From Diplolepis rosae (Eukaryota; Arthropoda; Insecta; Hymenoptera; Diplolepididae): a stretch of 64,000 nucleotides of DNA. The stretch is from the NCBI GenBank assembly GCA_030998225.1, contig JAPYXD010000717.1:186001-250000 (forward strand), given 5' to 3'. This document shows, piece by piece, positions 45,677-57,749 of the stretch (its first letter is position 1; the number at the start of each line of letters is the position of its first letter). Under the pieces are notes generated by a model, which saw nothing but the letters and a program-made list of their open reading frames with translations, made no database searches and was not told the origin of the DNA. Made by a program: the position numbers and the translations under genes.

Positions 45677-48298
45677 CGTAAAATAAGAAAAATGTCTGAG
45701 TACTTTGAAGAAGTTTTTCTAAATCGATATGTATCATATTCCAATAATATTTAGGAATATTTATAAAATATTCATCTTCTAAATTTGTTTGATTAATGTA
45801 CAGAGTACACTTTATATTTGAAATTTGTATACACTCTAAATCTGAATCAGTCAAATTTTCACTGATTGAATCAGTGATTTGCCTTTTCACTGAATCATCA
45901 GTGGATACAATATTTTTCACTGTTAAATCAGTTACTTTTCACTGAAGAAATCAGTGAAATTTGATTGATTCACAGTAACCTGTTTTTAGTTATTTAAATC
46001 AGTCAAATTTCACTGATAATCAGTAGATTTTGACTGATTCATATTTGAAATTTGTACAGTTTTTAAAAAAATCCGAAACTTTTTGAATTTAGTAGTTTAT
46101 TTATAAAATTTGAGAATGTTGTAGTTGATATTTCTATATAGAACTTTAAGCATTTATGGACATAAAGTTTCATTTAAAGTTTCTTCTATCGGTATTCAAA
46201 ACTTTCAACAATTTTGCGAGATCAGTCAAATGCAAAATTTGACAGAGTATTTAATCAAAATATTTACATTTATTTTTTAAATATTTTGAAAATAATTCGA
46301 CTAAAATAATGATTAATAAGATTTTGTAACATTGTGGGAATATTGGAACGCTGCAAGATTAAATTTTGAGTACAATTTTCAATTAATGAATGTTTAAAGA
46401 ATTGAGTGAAAGCATCAATTAAAAAATATTTTTACTTTATAAATTTGATTAAGTGCAGTAATAAGAAAATTTTGACTTTCTATAAAGCATTTCATTTATC
46501 TGATTAAAAGTCTGTGCATACGTCACTAAAACGTAAGATTAAAAAACTTTAAACTGCTTTTACCATCAATCTATGAATGTGGATTTTAAACCGTAATTTA
46601 ATGTGTCTTATTTTTTTTTGATAAAATATTTTTAACATAATTTATTGCTTAAAGTAGCCGATTTACTCGATTAAAAATTGGTCAACTTGTATATTTCAAA
46701 ATTCTGTAATAAAAGTATTTTCATATTATGTTTTTGTATCCTATAAGTAGAATTTTAATTTTAAAATTGAGATTTCTCACAAAGAAGAAAGATTGTCTTA
46801 TTAAAGCAGTTTATTCCCAGAAATTAAAAATCATTTACTTAATATTTCGATTCCAAACATTGAATATTTATTGACTTTGAATAAAAATGAAAAAAAATTT
46901 TTATGAAGTTTTAAAATCTTTTTACAATGTTACGAATTGGGCCGAATTTAGAATTACGAAATCTTTCATTAGAAAAAGAAAAAGTCACTCACATGAAATA
47001 AACTTCTGTAAGAATTATCAAGATTGAAGAGATGTTAAAATATTTGAAAAATAATGCAATTGTAAAATTGCAATTTATATCAATATTTGACAAATTTTTA
47101 GCTTTCTCAATCAAAGCATTATCCGGAAATTTTTAGTTCCTATAAAAAGATGGAATATTTATCAATTTCTTGAATGTTCATACATTAAAAAAATATCGAA
47201 TTAGAGAATTATATGCAAAGTATTTTCCATTAAGAAGACATAAACATGACATAATTAGTTTTATATCTACATTTTCAGCTTACTTTTTTGTAGCTTAAGC
47301 ACACATTTTGAATTCGAAATACAAAAATGCTCTACAGAGTTGAAGTATTTCCTGAATCAATTATTATTGATCCTGAATTTTATTGGAATATTTGTTGTTT
47401 ACTGTTCAAATCTTACTACGATTTCAGACGGACAGACAAATTAAGAACTACAAAATATTTCATCCAAAAGATTGCACTCCTCCATAAAATCTTGTCAAAT
47501 TGTAACAAGATTTGAACACTTCGAACGAACATTTTTATGTAAAATTTAAAGTTGATTGATATTTATATGTTAATATGGAAATACCAATAAACACATATTT
47601 TAGCTTTTTAATTTATCTACTGCTATTAGACAATTTTCCATTTCCGTAGAGATTTTAAGTTTTGGAATGAAAAGTTTGTGCTTAGGCTACAAAAATGTGA
47701 GATGAAAATATTTCTAACATATAACTGAAAATATAAATTATGAACTTGAATTTTATGTTCATTTTATCTTCATAGAAAATATTGTTCTAATTGAAAAATT
47801 GTTAAATGTACAAAAGTAGTAAGAAGTATATAAATTTGAATGGAAAATTATATATTGATTCAAATTTTATACATTTATTGTCACTAAATTTCACTGAAAG
47901 TTTATTTTTGAAGTGTTGAAATCCTCATGAAATTTTCCAAGATCATACTGATGTTTATTTCATGCAGACTTTCTTCAAGAAATTGAAGAAAAGTGTTATT
48001 TCTTGAACTATATACTTCGTAAATTCAAATTCGTCGTCTGCTTCGCGCCTCTTTTGCACGTACTCGAGAAAAATACAATTCTTAATTTCGACTCGATAAA
48101 CGAAAGCGTGAAATCTAAAAATAACTTGAAAACTCAAGCATTGTAACGAAGTCCGTCTTCGTGCACCTTCGGCTTTACACGAAGCTGGTGACCGCAGCGT
48201 GTTGCAGAGCCGACACATTGACACGCCACGTTTGCATGTGTTTCTCCCAGATGGGAACGTGGTGGGGGCCGAAAAATCCCACGTTCTGGAGACACTGA
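45677..48298 (-). repeat. Large dispersed repeat, right inverted arm
   Basis: Inverted near-identical partner of 29035-31261, carrying the AATCAGT cluster at 45835-46045 and about 400 extra bases at 46900-47295. The extra stretch resembles another internal part of the same repeat (both contain a TTTTGTAGC.TAAGCACA motif), so the family is itself built of diverged sub-repeats. Confidence 0.85.
45835..46045. repeat. Cluster of AATCAGT/ACTGATT palindromes, second copy
   Basis: Inverted equivalent of the cluster at 30896-31100, with only a few base differences. Confidence 0.8.
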
Positions 48299-49684
48299 TG
48301 TAGTGTATCCGAGCCAGAGAACCTCTGGCATGTATAAAGTGGGGTCACACGCACCAAAATTTTTCCAGCTGAACTTCACCACATTGCTCTTATGACCTGC
48401 TTAATCCAGGCTCTCTTTATTAACGCATTAGTGTCACATTCTGCTGGGTCGTATGCCCATAGTGCAACTCGTAAGTACTCGTGAAACGTACGTTGCACGA
48501 TTGTTATTAGGGTACAGCCAATGACAAAGTTTTTGACAATAAGGGTCATTAGATATAATATATATGCCTACTGATTTTACGCATTAGTAAATGAAAAAAC
48601 TGTCATGGAACAACATCTTGCAGGCATATCACATTCAAATTATATTCAATTTTTTTTAGGTAAACTATGTCATTCCAATTTTAACAAAGGATTACTTTCG
48701 ACAAATCAACAGTTCCGTTAACTTATACAACAAAGGAGACTATATTCTTGATGTAAAATACTTGAAATATATGTATTCGTTAGTAAAATTTGAATACATA
48801 AGACAAAACTGTTGCAACAAGCGAGTAAGGTCAGTATTATTAAGAAACTTTTAAAACACTATTTTTTAGAGTAAGGATAGGTAATCTTGATATCATGCCT
48901 TTTTAAAGATGAAGTGTAAAAGGTCCTTGTTGAATATTCAACTTCTCTGCTGGCCAATTTCAGCTTACAAATTGTCAGTATAGTTTCGTAATATTTTCAG
49001 TTAGGAAAAGAACGTGCAGACATTTTAGAACACTACCTTTGAGCTGTAGGCTTTCACTTGAAAACCTCTATAATTTCATGCTAGATTGATTTTCTATATA
49101 TTTCAACATCTCTTTTACTAGCTCAGATACACACTGAAATATACACGGAGAGAACTGTTAGAGTCTATGCTACTACTCCCGTTTAGTAAGCTAATTTACA
49201 CTAATAACAACTACTTGTTGGTACAGAAATACTAAAGAACGTTCTGTTGATTCTACTAAACAGAATAGTACGTATGCTGACTATTTGTTTAGTAGAATAA
49301 TCGTAATAAACGTATGAGTGAGGCTGGTCCCACAATGTGTGTTGGCATATTAACCTGGGTGTTTACACAAAATATGCAAAGCCTTTTGTTTCTAACATTC
49401 TTTCCGTATCATCTAAACTTAATCTAGCTTGCTGTAAATTTGTATTACTAATAATTTCAGGTAATTAGATTAGTTTACTTTCCAACGCTATGATATCTCT
49501 TTGAGAGTAAGGTATATCGTAGGTTACATTAAAATGTTTCTATGTTGCAAATTGTATTGTCTGCCCTAAATAGAGTGTGTCGTAGTCGTTATATATTTCA
49601 CAAATAGTTCCTAATATCATTGTTGGTTATTTAATTACTTATTGTTTGATTACGTCCCCACATTGGATATCTTAATTAGTTTGC
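48299..49684. other. Unassigned DNA, possibly 3' part of a gypsy element
   Basis: Lies downstream of the integrase on the minus strand, where an envelope frame or LTR could be expected. A short minus-strand stretch near 49380-49450 reads LQQARLSLDDTERMLETKG, which could be a coiled-coil relic. No LTR pair was identified. Confidence 0.3.
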
Positions 49685-50575
49685 TCAAGTGGGATTGCGA
49701 TGTAACCATTGTTTCCAGGTCTCGCGGTATAAGTGTACTCTTCCTAATCCCTCAATATACAAAGTTCCTTTCAATGGTGTTTCTCCTGTTGTCTGATTTA
49801 CGGATGTGTTAATCGCGAAACTGATGTATTTCAAATTCGCGTCCCAATCGTTATGATTTTCTGCCATTGTTGTTTTAATGAGGTTCTTCAGCGTGGAGTG
49901 CATTCTTTCTAAGTTTCCGTTCGACTGGGGGTGAAACGCTGTAGTTTTCACATGGCCGATATTCAATGTCTCCTCAAACTGCTGCATCATTTCGGATAGA
50001 AAGTTGCTTCCTTGGTCTGATAAAATCCTTTTTGGCGCTTCGAATGTGTAGACATAATATTCTAGTAAATTATTTATAATAGATTCGGTGGATTCGTCGC
50101 GAAGTGGTAATAGGATAGTGTATCTAGTTAATCTATCCTGAAGACTTAGTATGTACTTATTTCCTTGAGAAGTCTCTGGTAACGGTTCAAATATGTCTAA
50201 AGCAATTTTCTCGTTCGGTGCTGCTGGAGTATCTGGAATTATGACCTATGCTTAGTTTTTGATCCTGGTCGTTTTTAGAAGTTGACGTATGGGGCAAGAG
50301 TCAACGTATTTCTTGATGTCTTCATCCATGCATAACCAGATTCCAATTTTTCGTGCTTTTTCGATGGTGTTTCGTTCACATAAATTTGATGCATGCGCTT
50401 CTTTGATTACTTGCTTTCTTTCTTCCTTAGTTAATTGTCGTGTAGGACAGAAACATAGGTGAAAATTCAAATTCGAGTAATAGTTCGACAAGAATTCTTT
50501 CTCGGTGGATGTATATATAGGGTCTCCCAATATAAATCTAATAATGCTAATGTTTTTGGCGGCTATAGCTTCCAT
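49685..50575 (-). pseudogene. Gypsy-type integrase remnant
   Basis: On the minus strand the order is an HHCC-type zinc-binding region (KKYVDSCPIRQ, where the family has two Cys and one is now Arg, and a His position reads Cys-Glu-Arg), a stop near 50250, and then the catalytic core with ILSDQGSNF (Asp), followed by AFHPQSNGNLERMHSTLKNL (Glu). A frameshift separates the parts; the last frame ends at 49685. Typical of Ty3/gypsy elements, including the retrovirus-like insect group. Several lesions; inactive. Confidence 0.8.
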
Positions 50576-50655
50576 TTTTCATGCCAGAGATCTTAACGAT
50601 TCTTCTTCGTTAAACGGTGGCATTTTTTCTTTGTCCAGTTGTTTCCATAATTTTC

Positions 50656-50995
50656 CTATACATTTGGTTTTGTTTTGACTTTTTCTTGTGATGAATTTAT
50701 TCTCCTGTTCGTATATTCTTCATAAAAAGTTTCTTTAGGAGGTGTCGGCATTGGTATGGTGATTTTCTCGTTCTCTTTTAGCATCCTATCTTCTATAATT
50801 ACTGGTGTGTCAAAAATTTCTGTTGACGACTGTTTTTCTAATTCCTCAGCTTCGCCTTCACTTTCGCTTATTCCTGCCTGTTTCATTGCTTCCTTTTGTG
50901 TGTCCTTAGTTATTGGGGACAGTCTAGAGAGACAATCTGCAACTTTGTTTTCTTTGCCCTTAACATATTCAATTTCGTAATGCTTGGGTAGAGTG
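50656..50995 (-). pseudogene. Gypsy RNase H end and linker
   Basis: Reading from 50995, LPKHYEIEYVKGKENKVADC is the typical end of a gypsy RNase H domain. It runs into an acidic linker (ESEGEAEELEKQSSTE) that ends at 50656, upstream of the integrase. The reverse transcriptase is missing. Confidence 0.75.
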
Positions 50996-51406
50996 CTTTA
51001 AATTTTGTCTTAAGGACTCAAATAATTCGTCGTAAGTTCTTATCGTGGTGATCTTTTCTTTTACTTTGGAATACAATGTAGGTAAGCGGTATCGCTGTTT
51101 AAATCTATCGCTTATTTGTTCATTTCTTCCCCCAATCCTTTCTTGTGCCTGCACTTCCTCATCATCCGTAGATGAACCATTAGTAATTCGAGGATTTACT
51201 CCGTCTTTATCCGTCTCGATTTCTCCAGTGCAACCCACTCTTTGCGCTAATTTTGAGATTTCTTCAACTCGATTGACATTCCCTTTTCTCAGCGAGTCAA
51301 GCGATAATGTTATAGCATCCATCTGGGTCAGCAGTTTCGTCATTAGGTCTTCGGAAGAAGGATGTAGTGGAGATCGGGTTCCGGTAGGAGATTGAGCACG
51401 GGACAT
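50969..51406 (-). pseudogene. Gag-like N-terminal remnant
   Basis: The frame from ATG 51406 (MSRAQSPTGTRSPLHPSSED) has a serine/proline-rich start, a helical stretch (LLTQMDAITLSLDSLRKGNV) and IRTYDELFESLRQNLK. It then runs out of frame directly into RNase H sequence, so several kilobases of gag-pol have been deleted. Gag identity is inferred from position. Confidence 0.55.
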
Positions 51407-51547
51407 GATAGCGGTTGAGAAGGGATAGAATATTTCTGAAAAGGATGAGTCAGAGTTCACTGTCTCGTCAGGCTCCTACTTTTGCACCTTCCGATAATGC
51501 TGGAATGCCAGTGTATAATCAAAAGAATGACATCACGTGGTAGCCTT

Positions 51548-51975
51548 AGGGATCAGAAGTGTATGTCGAGAGCGTCGTCTTATAGGACAAATTTCAAATT
51601 TATGAAAATCCGAAAAGCGTGACTGTTCTAAATTAGGGATCAGAATCGGATGTCGAGACGGTCGTCTCATAACACAAATTTCCGATTGATGAAAAACCGA
51701 AAAGCGTTTCTCGTCTAAAATTTTTTACGGCATGAAGAATAGATAAAGTTAAATTTTAAAAAAATGTATACATAAAATAAAGAAATCAACGCGGGGCACC
51801 ATAAAGGATCAAAATCGAGTGTCGAGACAGTAGACTTAAAAGACAAATTTCAAATTTATGACAAACCAACACGCGTGTATCGTCTAGTTTATTTAACGGC
51901 ATAAAGAACAGAAAAAATTATATTTAAGAAAATATAAACAAATAATAAAGGGAACACCGCGTTTCAGGATTAACG
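51548..51975 (+). repeat. Small tandem block of about 95-170 bp units
   Basis: Three units begin near 51549, 51638 and 51808 with AGGATCARAA.. followed by TGTCGAGA and GACAAATTTC; the later two also share AACGGCAT.AAGAA. It is not obviously related to the satellite that follows. Confidence 0.65.
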
Positions 51976-54900
51976 ATCAGAAGTAATGATGTTATTATCC
52001 AATGTAATACATAAAAAGCTAGTCAGAAAATAATGAAAAATAAATATATATATAGGGCGGATGGCCCTCAAATCGGACAAAAATTGTGCACACAAGTATA
52101 AAAACATACATATACGGTGAATTCTCATATAAGACGAAAAAATATTATAAGTAACGATGATATATTCCGATTTAATACATTAGAATTTATTTGGAAAAAA
52201 TAAAAATATAAATATCTATAGCACAGGGCCTTCAAATCGGACAAAAACTGTGCACAGACATATAAAAACATACATATACTGTGAATTCTCATATGAAACG
52301 AAAAAACTGTTATGAGCAACGATGCTATGTTCCGATTCAATTTTATTAAAAACTAGTTAAAAAAAATCAAACAAAATAATATCTACAGCGGGCGTTCCTA
52401 AAATTGCGAAAAAACTGTCCACACACGTATACAAACGGACGTAGTCGGTTATTTCTCATATACAACGAATAAAGTTTGAGAGCTGATAATGTTACTAGTA
52501 ATGAAGTTTTACTACGATTAATTATATTAAAAGCTACTTAGAAAAAAAATCAAGCGTAAAACTATCTACAGCGGGTGGGCCTAAAATTGCACAAAAACTG
52601 TCTGCACACGTATGGAAACATACATATACTGTGAATTTTCATATAAAACAAACAAACTGCTATAAGTAACGATGCTATATTCCGATTCAATTTTATTAAA
52701 AACTGCTTAGAAAAAAATGAAACAAAAAAATATCTACAGCGGGCGTTCCAGAAATTGCAAAAAAACTGTCCGCACACGTATAGAAAGGGACATAGTCTGT
52801 GAATTATCAAATAAGCGAATAAAGTTTTAGAGGGTTTGGTGTTATGGCCCGATGTGATACATTAAAAGCTACTTAGAAAAAATTCAAACATAAAAACATC
52901 TATGGCGGGCGTCCCTAAAATTGCACAGTAACTGTCCACACACGTATAGAAACGTACATAGCCGGTGAATTCTCATATAAAACAAATAAAGTTTTAGAGC
53001 TAATAATGTTACTAGTAATGACGTTTTATTCCGATTGATTACATTAAAAACTACTTAGAAAAAAAATCAAACGTTAAAATATCTATGGCGCGCTGTCATA
53101 AAATAGCACAGAAACTGTCCAGACACGTATAGAAACGGACATAGTCGGTGAATTCTCATATAAAAGAGATAAAGTTTTAGAGCTAATAATGTTACTAGTA
53201 ATGATGATTTATTCCGATGAATTACATTATAAACTACTCAGAAGCAGCATCAAACGTGGAAATATCTGTGGTGGGCGTCCCTAAAATTGCACAGAAACTG
53301 TCCACACATGTATAGAAACGGACATAGTCGGTGAATTCTTATACAAAAGAAATAAAGTTTCAGAGCTAATAATGTTACTAGCAATGACGTTTTATTCCGA
53401 TAAATTACTTTATAAACTACATGGATGCAAAATCAAACATAAAAATATGTATGGGAGGATTTCATAAAATAGCACAGAAACTGTCCAGACACGTATAGAA
53501 ACGGACATAGTCAGTGAATTCTTGTATAAAATAAATAAAGTTCTAGAGCTAATAATGTTACTATTAATGATGCTTTATTCCGATTAATTACATTATAAAC
53601 TACATGGAGACAAAATCAAAAATAAAAATATCTATGGTGGGCGTCCCTAAAATTGCACAGAATCTGTCCACACACGCGTCTAGATACGGACATGGTCGGT
53701 GAATTCTCATATAAACAAAATAATGTTTTAGAGCTAATAATATTACTAGTAATGATGTTTTATTCCAATGAATTACATTACAAACTAATCAGAAACAACA
53801 TCAAACGTGAAAATATCTGTGGTGGGCGTCCCTAAAATTGCACAACAACTGTCCACACATGTATAGAAACGGACATAGTCGGTGAATTCTCATATAAAAG
53901 AGATGTAGTTTTAGATCTAATAATGTTACTAGTAATGATGTTTTATTCCGATAAATTACTTTATAAACTAGATGGAAACAAAATCAAACATCAAAATATG
54001 TATTGGGGGAGTCCATAAAATTTCACAGAAGCTGTCCACACACGTATAGAATCAGACATAGTCGGTGAATTCTCATATAAAAGAGATAAAGTTTTAGAGC
54101 TAATAATGTTACTTGTAATGATGCTTTATTCCGATTAATTACATTATAAACTACTTAGAAACAACATCAAACAGTAAAAATATCGATGGTGGGCTGTCAT
54201 AAAATTGCACAGGAAATGTCCACACGTATAGAATCAGACATAGTTGGTGAGTTCTCATACAAAAGAAATAAAGTTTTAGAGCTAATAATGTTATTATTAA
54301 TGATGATTTATTCCAATTAATTACATTATAGACTACATGCAGACTAAGTCAAACATGAAAATATGTATTGGGGGAGTCCATAAAATTGCTCAGAATCTGT
54401 CCACACACGTATAGAAACGGACACAGTCGGTGAATTCTCCTATAGAAGAAAAGAAGATTTAGAGCTAATAATGTTACTAGTAATGATGCTTTATTCCGAT
54501 TAATTACATTATAAACTACTTAGAAACAACATCAAACAGTAAAAATATTTATGGTGGGCTGTCATAAAATTGCACAGGAACTGTCCACACGTATAGAATC
54601 AGACATAGTCGGTGAATTCTCATATAAAAGAGATAAAGTTTTAGAGCTAATAATGTTACTAGCAATGACGTTTTATTCCGATAAATTACTTTATAAACTA
54701 CATGGATGCAAAATCAAACGTGGAAATATCTGTGGTGGGCGTCCCTAAAATTGCACAGAAACTGTCCACACATGTATAGAAACGGACATAGTCGGTGAAT
54801 TCTTATACAAAAGAAATAAAGTTTCAGAGCTAATAATGTTACTAGCAATGACGTTTTATTCCGATAAATTACTTTATAAACTACATGGATGCAAAATCAA

Positions 54901-57222
54901 ACATAAAAATATGTATGGGATGATTTCATAAAATAGCACAGAAACTGTCCAGACACGTATAGAAACGGACATAGTCAGTGAATTCTTGTATAAAATAAAT
55001 AAAGTTCTAGAGCTAATAATGTTACTATTAATGATGCTTTATTCCGATTAATTACATTATAAACTACATGGAGACAAAATCAAACATAAAAATATGTATT
55101 GGGGGAGTCCATAAAATTTCACAGAAGCTGTCCACACACGTATAGAAACGGAAATAGTCCGTGAATTCTTGTATAAAACAAATAAACTTCTAGATCTAAT
55201 AATGTTACTATTAATCATGCTTTATTCCGATTTGTTACATTATAAACTACTTAGAAACAACATCAAGCAGTAAAAATATCTATGGTGGGCTGTCATAAAA
55301 TTGCACAGGAACTGTCGACACGTATAGAATCAGACATAGTCGGTGAATTCTCATATAAAAGAGCTAAAGTTTTAGAGCTAATAATGTTACTTGTAATGAT
55401 GCGTTATTCCGATTAATTACATTATAAACTACTTAGAAACAACATCAAACAGTAACAATATCGATGGTGGGCTGTCATAAAATTGCACAGGAAATGTCCA
55501 CACGTATAGAATCAGACATAGTCGGTGAGTTCTCATACAAAAGAATTAAAGTTTTAGAGCTAATAATGTTACTATTAATAATGCGTTATTCCAATTAATT
55601 AAATTATAGACTACATGCAGACTAAGTCAAACATGAAAATACGTATTGAGGGAGTCCATAAAATTGCTCAGAATCTGTCCACACACGTATAGAAACGGAC
55701 ATAGTCGGTGAATTCTCCTATAGAAGAAAAAAAAATTTAGAGCTAATAATGTTACTAGTAATGATGCTTTATTCCGATTAATTACATTATAAACTACTTA
55801 GAAACAACATCAAACAGTAAAAATATCTATGGTGGGCTGTCATAAAATTGCACAGGAACTGTCCACACGTATAGAATCAGACATAGTCGGTGAATTCTCA
55901 TATAAAAGAGATAAAGTTTTAGAGCTAATAATGTTATTAGTGATGATGTTTTATTCCGATGAATTACGTTATAAACTACTCAGAAGCAACATCAAACGTG
56001 GAAATATCTGTGGTGGGCGTCCCTAAAATTGCACAGAAACTGTCCACACATGTATAGAAACGGACATAGTCGGTGAATTCTCATACAAAAGAAATAAAGT
56101 TTCAGAGCTAATAATGTTACTAGCAATGATGCTTTATTCCGATTAATTACATTATAAACTACTTAGAAACAACATCAAACAGTAAAAATATCGATGGTGG
56201 GCTGTCATAAAATTGCACAGGAAATGTCCACACGTATAGAATCAGACATAGTCGGTGAGTTCTCATACAAAAGAAATAAAGTTTTAGAGCTAATAATGTT
56301 ATTATTAATAATGATTTATTCCAATTAATTACATTATAGACTACATGCAGACTAAGTCAAACATGAAAATATGTATTGGGGGAGTCCATAAAATTGCTCA
56401 GAATCTGTCCACACACGTATAGAAACGGACACAGTCGGTGAATTCTCCTATAGAACAAAAGAAGATTTAGAGCTAATAATGTTACTAGTAATGATGCTTT
56501 ATTCCGATTAATTACATTATAAACTACTTAGAAACAACATCAAACAGTAAAAATATTTATGGTGGGCTGTCATAAAATTGCACAGGAACTGTCCACACGT
56601 ATAGAATCAGACATAGTCGGTGAATTCTCATATAAAAGAGATAAAGTTTTAGAGCTAATAATATTACTAGTAATGATGTTTTATTCCGATAAATTACATT
56701 ACGAACTAATCGGAAACAACATCAAACGTGAAAATATCTGTGGTGGGCGTCCCTAAAATTGCACAACAACTGTCCACACATGTATAGAAACGGACATAGT
56801 CGGTGAATTCTCATATAAAAGAGATGAAGTTTTAGATCTAATAATGTTACGAGTAATGATGTTTTATTCCGATAAATTACTTTATAAACTACATGGATGC
56901 AAAATCAAAAAAAAAAATATGTATAGGAGGATTTCATAAAATAGCACAGAAACTGTCCAGACACGTATAGAAACGGACATAGTCAGTGAATTCTTGTATA
57001 CAACAAATAAACTTCTAGATCTAATAATGTTACTATTAATCATGCTTTATTTCGATTTATTACAGTATAAACTACTTAGAAACAACATCAATCAGTAAAA
57101 ATATCTATGGTGGGCTGTCATAAAATTGCACAGGAACTGTCCACACGTATAGAATCAGACATAGTCGGTGAATTCTCATATAAAAGAGATAAAGTTTTAG
57201 AGCTAATAATGTTACTTGTAAT
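51976..57222 (+). repeat. 182-bp satellite array, about 28 monomers
   Basis: Successive copies of GTTTTAGAGCTAATAATGTT are spaced 182-184 bp apart. Other constant parts are ATTCCGATTAATTACATTAT, AAAATTGCACAG..ACTGTCC and GACATAGTCGGTGAATTCTC. Monomers left of about 53000 are more diverged; the right end stops abruptly at the Penelope-like element. Variants recur in blocks: near-identical segments start at 54551, 55829 and 56559, that is 1278 bp (7 monomers) and 730 bp (4 monomers) apart. Short frames across monomer junctions are incidental. Confidence 0.95.
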
Positions 57223-57364
57223 TATATCGTGACATGTTTCCGTACATGTTCAATGTTTTATTGACCCACAATAATAATTTTGTAATAGTTAATTTGGCAT
57301 GGGGTCAGTTTTGATACGGATTTATTTTTTTAATTAAGTGATAGAACACATAAAAAATACAAAA

Positions 57365-57405
57365 GGCAAACGTTTCGGCCACAAATGGGGGCCCTCTTCA
57401 GTGCC
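57365..57405 (-). ncRNA. Hammerhead-like ribozyme motif
   Basis: Minus-strand order: stem I arm GGCA, core CTGAAGA (fits CUGANGA), one unpaired G, stem II GGCC, loop CCCATTTGT, GGCC, core GAAA, then CGTT and stem I arm TGCC. Stem I pairs 4 bp and may continue past a 2x2 internal loop. Stem III is reduced to the self-complementary ACGU, as reported for minimal hammerheads of Penelope-like elements, which may work as dimers. The unpaired G next to stem II is atypical. Confidence 0.55.
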
Positions 57406-57749
57406 AATTAGCTTAATAGTAACCTTTAAATATTTATTAACTAAGACATGCAACTTAATAATTATTGTATTTTTTGTTTTTTTCTTTTTTTCTTTGCTTA
57501 TTGATATTAGAAAAAGAAAGAGTAAACATGTTCGAAAAACTCTGTAAGGAAAGGCACTCACTACGGTCCCGACGTCGTAAAAATTGTACACATTTCTGTG
57601 GATATAGAAAGTAAAATGCAACTAAAGTGGAAATTCACGAAAAATTAAATTCCTGGTTTTTCGAAACCTCTGATTCTTAATAAATGGAACCCGGAAAAAT
57701 ACAATATTAAGTTTATAAGTATGATGTCCGAGTTTTTCAGATTATAAGA
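57406..57749. other. Unique DNA between ribozyme motif and satellite
   Basis: Contains T-rich stretches and an ACGACGTCGGGACC motif (minus strand), probably part of the element's non-coding end. No gene. Confidence 0.4.

Noticed and set aside
54551..56756. 65-residue frame repeated three times (MVGCHKIAQELSTRIESD...)
   Set aside because: It follows the satellite monomer sequence exactly and is broken in most other monomers, so it is incidental.
51976..57222. Hammerhead ribozyme in the 182-bp satellite (GAAACGGACATAGTC in most monomers)
   Set aside because: GAAAC and GTC are present, but no CUGANGA core lies at a workable distance on either strand.
57334..57621. 95-codon minus-strand frame over the hammerhead-like motif
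   Set aside because: The part over the motif is explained by the ribozyme sequence and the rest is lysine/isoleucine-rich AT read-through.
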